From the NCBI GenBank assembly GCA_934716995.1, contig CAKUYO010000011.1:4179-68178 (forward strand): a stretch of DNA of 64,000 nt, given 5' to 3'. Source of the stretch: an uncultured Bacteroidales bacterium (GTDB lineage Bacteria > Bacteroidota > Bacteroidia > Bacteroidales > Paludibacteraceae). Positions 59,295-64,000 of this stretch are shown piece by piece. The translations under genes and the position numbers were made by a program. Under the pieces are notes generated by a model. That model saw only the letters and a program-made list of their open reading frames with translations. It ran no database searches and was not told the DNA's origin. The number at the start of each line of letters is the position of its first letter. The first letter of the stretch is position 1.

Positions 59295-60962
59295 TTATTC
59301 TTGTGTTCGTTGTGCCCATTCGTGATCGTTCTCCGCACGTTTTTGCGTGTTGGCAAAGCGGGTGCATACCCATTCTATTTTCTCGCGCATAGTGGCAAAC
59401 GGTTTCTGCCCGTAGAGGGTCTCGTCTATCACCTCGAAGGGGGACTTGCCCTCGGTGTATTCAAAGTTTGAGACGTGGTCTATCTCATATACGTCAAGGT
59501 TACCGCCGTAGGGGGTATTGCTCTGCGCCCATTTGAAGTCCGTGGTACCGTCGTAGCAACTGCCTGTCATAATGCGTTTCAAGCGTTTGACTGTAACATC
59601 ATAGGCTATGCCGTTGGGCGTGGTGTCGGTCTGTTCGTTCAACTGGCAGAGGATAAACGTGCGGTTGCCACCGTCCTGCCTGTTCAAATCCAATACCGCA
59701 TGCCCTGTGGTGCCGCTCCCCGCAAAGAAATCCAGGACGGTGGCATCGGGATTGTCGCATACCATCGTTATCAATTTACCCACCAAAGCAGATGGCTTGG
59801 GGTTCTTAAAAAGTGTACTCCCATCATCAAAAATCGTATCTAATTCTTTTTTGCCGTTGTCATTGGAGTATATATTATCCACATACGACAAAGATGTAAA
59901 GGCTTTTGTAGGATCTATCTTTTCAATCTCGCATCTGCCGTTTTTCTTCCTGCAATACAAATAAGATTTAGTGTATATACGATTATTTTTAACCACAAAA
60001 AAGCCGTTTTTCTTTCCCCATTCAACAGCCTCTTTACTCCATCTCCAAACCCAATCCGTTACGCCGTGTTCTCCTTGCAATCGGCGTTTGTGCTGCTCCA
60101 TATCTCCACCGGGAACAAAGATTTGACCGTCTATTTCGATCTCATAATCCATTCCCGCACTATACTGTAATGAATTGTAGTCCAATGTTTGCGTCAGCGC
60201 ATAGGCTCCCCGTTGCAACAGATATTCGTCTTCGTATTTGTACTTATCCAGATTGGTTTTATCCTCTTGACTGAATTGTATATTGTAATCGTTCGTATAA
60301 GCCAAAATGTAGTCGTTGTTGTTAGCAATAGTAGCCGTGGATTTACCACCCTTTTTTGTAATTCGCGGAACATTCATCAGAAAAGCAGCCTCTCCAAAAA
60401 CCTCGTCGAACAGACATTTTACGTAGGCTTGATTTTTATCGTCTATGGAGCAGAATATGACACCGCTGTCAGACAATAATTGTTTTGCAAGCATCAGGCG
60501 CGGATAGAGCATAGAAAGCAGATTGTCGCGGCTGATAGCATTGGCATAGTTGGTTTGGGCAAACTCCCCCATACTGTCTTTGCCGTAAGGTGGATCTATA
60601 TAAATTACGTCCACTGCACCACGGTATTGGATAAGCAGATTCTGCAACGCCTCATAGTTGTCGCCGATAATCAGTTTGTGGATAGGTCTGTTGTCATCGG
60701 AATGGAAACTCAGAGCAGTATTGCGGCGAAAATAGGAGATGTCGTCCGTCATACGCTCAAAACGTTTGTCGAAATGCAACCCCGTGCGCTTGTAGGTGGT
60801 ACCGAGTGCCGCAATGGCGATGGCTTCGTTCTCGTTGTCGGCTTGCCGGATGAGTTTGCGCAGCAAGTCCGCATTGGTCGGCTCGAGGATACGATCGGTA
60901 ACCCGCTGATTAATTTCCTCTATGAGGTCTTGCTTGAGCCGATTAAGATTGGTCTGTTCCAT
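59295..60962 (-). CDS. mod: Type III DNA methyltransferase Mod subunit
   Basis: A 555-residue adenine methyltransferase: VIYIDPPYGKDSMGEF near residues 120-135, a long central target-recognition region (about 190-390), then VLDFFAGSGTTGHAVLDLN. This DPPY-first order is the beta class, as in type III Mod. It recognises the asymmetric site and modifies one strand for host protection. No simple repeats of phase-variable Mod genes are seen within the coding region. The chosen start is ATG 60962 (MEQTNLNRLKQDL); the upstream in-frame ATG at 61031 has no support. Confidence 0.88.
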   Translation of the reverse strand: MEQTNLNRLKQDLIEEINQRVTDRILEPTNADLLRKLIRQADNENEAIAIAALGTTYKRTGLHFDKRFERMTDDISYFRRNTALSFHSDDNRPIHKLIIGDNYEALQNLLIQYRGAVDVIYIDPPYGKDSMGEFAQTNYANAISRDNLLSMLYPRLMLAKQLLSDSGVIFCSIDDKNQAYVKCLFDEVFGEAAFLMNVPRITKKGGKSTATIANNNDYILAYTNDYNIQFSQEDKTNLDKYKYEDEYLLQRGAYALTQTLDYNSLQYSAGMDYEIEIDGQIFVPGGDMEQHKRRLQGEHGVTDWVWRWSKEAVEWGKKNGFFVVKNNRIYTKSYLYCRKKNGRCEIEKIDPTKAFTSLSYVDNIYSNDNGKKELDTIFDDGSTLFKNPKPSALVGKLITMVCDNPDATVLDFFAGSGTTGHAVLDLNRQDGGNRTFILCQLNEQTDTTPNGIAYDVTVKRLKRIMTGSCYDGTTDFKWAQSNTPYGGNLDVYEIDHVSNFEYTEGKSPFEVIDETLYGQKPFATMREKIEWVCTRFANTQKRAENDHEWAQRTQE

Positions 60963-61033
60963 ATTGGGTAGTTTTTGTTTGCCTAACAACCATAGACACA
61001 CAAAAAAGCGTGGAACTTTCGTTCGTTTCATTC

Positions 61034-61160
61034 GATGTCTTGCGGTCCTGAACTACCTTTTCACTCAAATTTACGCACCAAAAGCCCACGCGGATAGCGT
61101 GAGCGTTTATAGGCTTTGGCTTGAGTGAATATCTTAAAATTGTTCAGGTTTCAAGACATC
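61034..61160. repeat. Nested long imperfect palindrome upstream of mod
   Basis: Five concentric stems: GATGTCTTG (61034-61042)/CAAGACATC (61152-61160); CCTGAAC (61047-61053)/GTTCAGG (61142-61148); TTCACTCAA (61060-61068)/TTGAGTGAA (61121-61129); CCAAAAGCC (61078-61086)/GGCTTTGG (61112-61119); CACGC (61087-61091)/GCGTG (61097-61101). It fills much of the 308-bp gap between mod and the RHH gene. A further perfect hairpin GCATCG/CGATGC is near 61196-61213. It could be a structured RNA, a MITE-like element or a regulatory cruciform. Confidence 0.7.
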
Positions 61161-61271
61161 AAGTTTTGCTTATAACGCTTAAATATATGTCGTTGCATCG
61201 CCTTACCGATGCGCGGTTATGTCATAGGCGGAGTTGGTTTTGTTATGTGTGTATGTTTACAATGAGAATAG

Positions 61272-61463
61272 TCAATCGAACAAAGTAGGATTATCGCGGT
61301 CGAAACGCTTGAGGATATTGTGCATCAGGGTCTCACGAATCAGTTTGCTGCGGTTGGTAACGGTGTACCTATCGCAGTACTTCTGCAATGCACGCATCTC
61401 GCTATCGTTGAGCATAATGCTCACACGATGGCTACGACGTTGCTTGACTGTTCGTTTGACCAT
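61272..61463 (-). CDS. Small ribbon-helix-helix-like protein
   Basis: A 63-residue basic protein: MVKRTVKQRRSHRVSIMLND then helix EMRALQKYCDRY, TVTNRSKLIRETLMHNILKR, and tail DRDNPTLFD. The beta-strand plus two helices pattern fits an RHH DNA-binding protein, of the kind seen in antitoxins and mobilisation (MobC-like) proteins. It lies upstream of the type III restriction pair in the same direction, across a 309-bp gap with a large palindrome, so it could regulate mod; that is inference. Confidence 0.6.
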   Translation of the reverse strand: MVKRTVKQRRSHRVSIMLNDSEMRALQKYCDRYTVTNRSKLIRETLMHNILKRFDRDNPTLFD

Positions 61464-61528
61464 TACACAATTAACAATTAATAATTGACAATTAGCATAT
61501 ATATGTTACAATGCGCACTTACCTTTCC

Positions 61529-62263
61529 TTAGAAAAAGAAACCAAGGCGGATACCCGTATGCACAAAGGAGCGGCCTGTATGATTGGTAAATGCGGTATC
61601 ATCAATAGTCTCCTCTATATCTATCCGGGCTTGTTGGAACTGCACATCGGCAGCGAGATACAAGGCAGACTTATTGCTGATACGGTAGCAATAGCCGAGG
61701 TTAGCCCCTGCATACAATCCACCGAGATAGTCCTTGCTCAAGGCTACCCCATAACCTAACGCCACCCCCGCTATAGGGCTGTGTTTATGCTGCAGAAAAG
61801 GAACACGTACTGCCAACTGAATGGGAAGAAAAGCATATTGCCGGTTGCCCATAAACTCGCCGAGATAACCGACTCCGCCACCCAAGAATATACGCTTACC
61901 GAGCATATCATGCGAACCGACCAGCAATGCAGCACCGAAATGCCCGCCGACAGTGTCCGCAGGAATAAAGGTTGCCCCGCCCGCCAACTCCAAGAGAACA
62001 GAGACTTTCTTTGCAGGGGAAGAGACGGAAGGCAATGATTCTTGTTTCTCTACGACAAGATTTTCTTCGCTGTTGACAGACAGCACATCCGCACGCGGGT
62101 ATTGGAAACGAGCACCCGAAGCGTCTTTGAAAACAATAACTTCTTCATTTTGGAAAACAACCGTCCCCTGCACCTGTGCTCCTGTGCGCAAAGTCAATAC
62201 CTCCGCCTGTATGCCGATAGTACACAACAGCAGAGCCGCCAAAAAGAAGAAACGATTTTTCAT
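61529..62263 (-). CDS. Outer-membrane beta-barrel protein
   Basis: A 244-residue exported protein: signal peptide MKNRFFFLAALLLCTIGIQA, then a small domain (LTLRTGAQVQGTVVFQ and YPRADVLSV) similar in outline to the N-terminal module of 5154-5954, a short linker, and from about residue 85 a barrel of amphipathic strands (GVGYLGEFMG, YGVALSKDYLGGLYAGANLGY) ending in IRLGFFF with C-terminal Phe. Its function is unknown. It has a perfect promoter at 62272-62303, overlapping the end of the RNase gene. Confidence 0.8.
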   Translation of the reverse strand: MKNRFFFLAALLLCTIGIQAEVLTLRTGAQVQGTVVFQNEEVIVFKDASGARFQYPRADVLSVNSEENLVVEKQESLPSVSSPAKKVSVLLELAGGATFIPADTVGGHFGAALLVGSHDMLGKRIFLGGGVGYLGEFMGNRQYAFLPIQLAVRVPFLQHKHSPIAGVALGYGVALSKDYLGGLYAGANLGYCYRISNKSALYLAADVQFQQARIDIEETIDDTAFTNHTGRSFVHTGIRLGFFF

Positions 62264-62271
62264 ACTGCCCG

Positions 62272-62303
62272 CAAAGGTAACGAAAAAAAACGGACTATGC
62301 AAA
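62272..62303 (-). promoter_or_regulatory. Promoter of the beta-barrel protein gene
   Basis: Minus strand TTTG (62300-62303), 20-bp spacer, TACCTTTG (62272-62279). Both boxes are exact. The -33 box lies inside the stop region of the upstream RNase gene. Confidence 0.6.
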
Positions 62304-63743
62304 TCTTTTGCGCTTTTTGCCTTTAATGGAGCCTTTGCGCTTAGCCTTTGTTTTTTCTGTATCCGTGCTTTCTTTTGCAGGTTTAGGCGTGTGTTTGCGC
62401 GGGGTATAGTCCTCGTCGGCAAGGATAAAATCCACCTGCCGTTTCTCGGCATCGGCACGCACCACCCGTATGCGGAGCGGGTCGCCGAGAGTAAACGTCT
62501 CGCCGGAAGCAGAACCGATAAGGCGGTAGTTTTTCTCGTCGTATTGGAAGAACTCGCCACGACGAATGGAGTTGATGCGTATCAAGCCCTCGCAGCGGGA
62601 ATCGTCAATCTGCACAAAGAGACCGAAATCCGTTACCCCGGAGATATGTCCGTCCAACTCCTCACCGATGAAATGGTGCATCCACTTTGCCTGGTATTCC
62701 TTGATAGAATCGCGCTCGGCAGCCTGTGCCTGTATCTCCATATCGGTACAATGTTGGCACATATCCTCCAACTGCTCCACCGACCAACTCTCGCCTTTGC
62801 CGCTCAGGATATATTTATCCAAGAGACGATGCACCAGCATATCGGGGTAACGGCGGATAGGGGATGTAAAATGGGTGTAGTGGGAAAACGCCAAACCGTA
62901 ATGCCCGATATTGTGGGTGGAATAAACGGCTTTTGCCATGGCACGGATAGTAAGAATCTCAATCACTTGCGGCTGTACCTTGTCGCCCATACGTTTTTTG
63001 AATGCACGCAGGTCTTTTAGTTTGTCCTGATCCGGTTTGTCGTGAATACGATAGACAAACGGCTTACCGCCCACCATTGTGGCAACGGTGCGGTTGGCAA
63101 GGAGCATAAACTCCTCTATCAGATAGTGCGCCTCGTTGGGGTGCTCAAAATAAATCTCTACGGGTTCGCCGTTCTCGTCCAAACGGAAACGCACTTCGTC
63201 CTGCTCCAGATACAGCGAACCATCGGCAAAACGCTTGTTACGCAGGTGCTTCGCCACCCCGTTGAGGATATGGATAGCATCGGCTAACTGCTCTTCGTTC
63301 TTTGTCTTTTGTTCTTTGTCCTCTATAATTTCCTGTGCCTGGTCGTAGTTGAGACGCACATTGGAACGGATAACGGTGCGGCATAGTTTGTGCTTGACAA
63401 CCTGCCCTTCCGGGGTCATCGTAAAGATAACCGACATACAAAGTTTGTCCTCATCGGGGCGCAAGGAACAGAGATAGTTGCACAATTCCTCCGGAAGCAT
63501 AGGAATGACTTTGTCCACCAGATAGACACTCGTGCCGCGGCGGTACGCCTCGTCGTCGATTTCCGAACCGGGAGTAACATAATGGGTAACATCGGCAATA
63601 TGCACGCCTACCTGCAGCAATCCGTCGTCCAAGCGTTGGAACGACAGGGCATCATCAAAATCTTTGGCATCGGCGGGGTCGATGGTGAAAGTGAATACAT
63701 CGCGCATATCGCGGCGACGCAGAATTTCTTGAGGTTGTATCAT
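62295..63743 (-). CDS. RNase R/II catalytic and S1 domains, N-terminal domains absent
   Basis: A 482-residue RNase II-family exoribonuclease: RNB domain from the first residues (RDMRDVFTFTIDPADAKDFDD with the catalytic Asp cluster; YLVDKVIPMLPE; HYTHFTSPIRRYPDMLVHRLL), then an S1 domain (GHISGVTDFGLFVQIDDSRCEGLIRINSI) and a Lys-rich tail. RNase R normally has about 200-250 more N-terminal residues with two cold-shock domains. Here the frame begins at MIQPQEILRRRDMRD, just where family alignments enter the RNB domain, and the upstream DNA in all frames shows nothing like cold-shock domains. It is either a 5'-truncated gene or a genuine short form; no proper promoter is seen. Confidence 0.75.
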   Translation of the reverse strand: MIQPQEILRRRDMRDVFTFTIDPADAKDFDDALSFQRLDDGLLQVGVHIADVTHYVTPGSEIDDEAYRRGTSVYLVDKVIPMLPEELCNYLCSLRPDEDKLCMSVIFTMTPEGQVVKHKLCRTVIRSNVRLNYDQAQEIIEDKEQKTKNEEQLADAIHILNGVAKHLRNKRFADGSLYLEQDEVRFRLDENGEPVEIYFEHPNEAHYLIEEFMLLANRTVATMVGGKPFVYRIHDKPDQDKLKDLRAFKKRMGDKVQPQVIEILTIRAMAKAVYSTHNIGHYGLAFSHYTHFTSPIRRYPDMLVHRLLDKYILSGKGESWSVEQLEDMCQHCTDMEIQAQAAERDSIKEYQAKWMHHFIGEELDGHISGVTDFGLFVQIDDSRCEGLIRINSIRRGEFFQYDEKNYRLIGSASGETFTLGDPLRIRVVRADAEKRQVDFILADEDYTPRKHTPKPAKESTDTEKTKAKRKGSIKGKKRKRFA

Positions 63744-63858
63744 TTGGCAAACTACTACAAAAATCGTGCTACAATTTCCATTGGTTATACAACCTCCATC
63801 GTCCATACAACCCGTTGACTATGCAGTATATGCAAAAACGTGCCTTGTGCTATCATTT

Positions 63859-63891
63859 ACGTAGAAAAGACGTAGAAAGGACGTAGAAAGA
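63859..63891. repeat. Third copy of the ACGTAGAAAGG repeat
   Basis: ACGTAGAAAAG/ACGTAGAAAGG/ACGTAGAAAGA. Same family as 23618-23650 and 47281-47313. It lies in the gap 63744-64000, where nothing else but a promoter is seen. Confidence 0.85.
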
Positions 63892-63939
63892 AAATGATTT
63901 TACTACGTGGATATGCTGCGTTTTATACAGTTTATGCTT

Positions 63940-63947
63940 TACCTTTG
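63940..63947 (+). promoter_or_regulatory. -7 promoter box reading off the right edge
   Basis: TACCTTTG matches the Bacteroidota -7 consensus. The -33 region (about 63916-63919) is not a clear TTTG. It probably serves a gene starting beyond the window. Confidence 0.4.
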
Positions 63948-64000
63948 CAGCGTGAAAGGAGAAGTATCAAAAATTAAGATGAGGAGTCAATAAGAATGTG

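Noticed and set aside
61034..61160. Integron attC site
   Set aside because: The arm ends do not fit the GTTRRRY/RYYYAAC consensus and no integrase is nearby.

Overview
The window is chromosomal DNA from a member of the Bacteroidota, almost certainly Bacteroidales. Evidence: many genes are preceded by the Bacteroidota promoter pattern TTTG-N20-TAnnTTTG; there is a TonB-dependent receptor, DUF1573 and DUF5689 proteins, a flexirubin-type pigment locus, CXXX-repeat peptide maturases and an Mpi-type serine invertase. I cannot name the genus. I saw no rRNA or tRNA genes and no CRISPR array.

Layout. 1-1641: a secreted lipoprotein (minus strand, runs off the left edge). 1789-3123: a 34-bp perfect inverted repeat encloses a serine invertase gene and an outward-pointing promoter, a probable self-contained DNA inversion switch. 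3169-22308: a co-directional block of about 19 kb encoding aryl-polyene (flexirubin-type) pigment biosynthesis: tyrosine ammonia lyase, ketoreductase, three ketosynthases plus KS-like pieces, two acyl carrier proteins, two hotdog proteins, methyltransferase, acyltransferases, a glycosyltransferase/acyltransferase/desaturase fusion, LolA-like carrier, aryl-acid ligase and MMPL exporter. 22494-23336: patatin phospholipase. 23644-28398 (minus): two Cys-rich CXXX-repeat precursor peptides with twin-arginine leaders, a radical SAM maturase, its partner, a small accessory protein, then tatA and tatC. 28969-29626: MntA-HepT toxin-antitoxin pair. 29819-33504 (minus): MCE lipid-transport protein, cell-wall amidase, DUF4143 ATPase. 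33847-47286 (plus): housekeeping genes (RelA/SpoT, DUF1573, MeaB, DnaB, AsnRS, TonB receptor and DUF5689 lipoprotein, CvpA, FolK). 47381-63743 (minus): CDF transporter, small HD hydrolase, GmrSD-like protein, SerA, SerC, a type II restriction-modification pair, pyruvate carboxylase B-type carboxyltransferase, a type III restriction-modification pair, an RHH protein, an outer-membrane protein and an RNase R that lacks its N-terminal domains.

The two most interesting systems. (1) The inversion segment carries a perfect promoter that now points left toward the lipoprotein; after inversion it would lie about 90 bp upstream of the first gene leading into the pigment locus. I therefore infer phase-variable pigment expression. 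(2) The CXXX-repeat peptides carry Tat signals and sit in one orientation with their maturases and with tatAC, suggesting a peptide that is modified in the cytoplasm and exported folded.

A genome-wide oddity is that most non-coding gaps contain short tandem repeats of unrelated sequence but always of 11-bp period (at least ten loci); one 3x11-bp repeat family occurs three times and supplies the stop codon of two genes.
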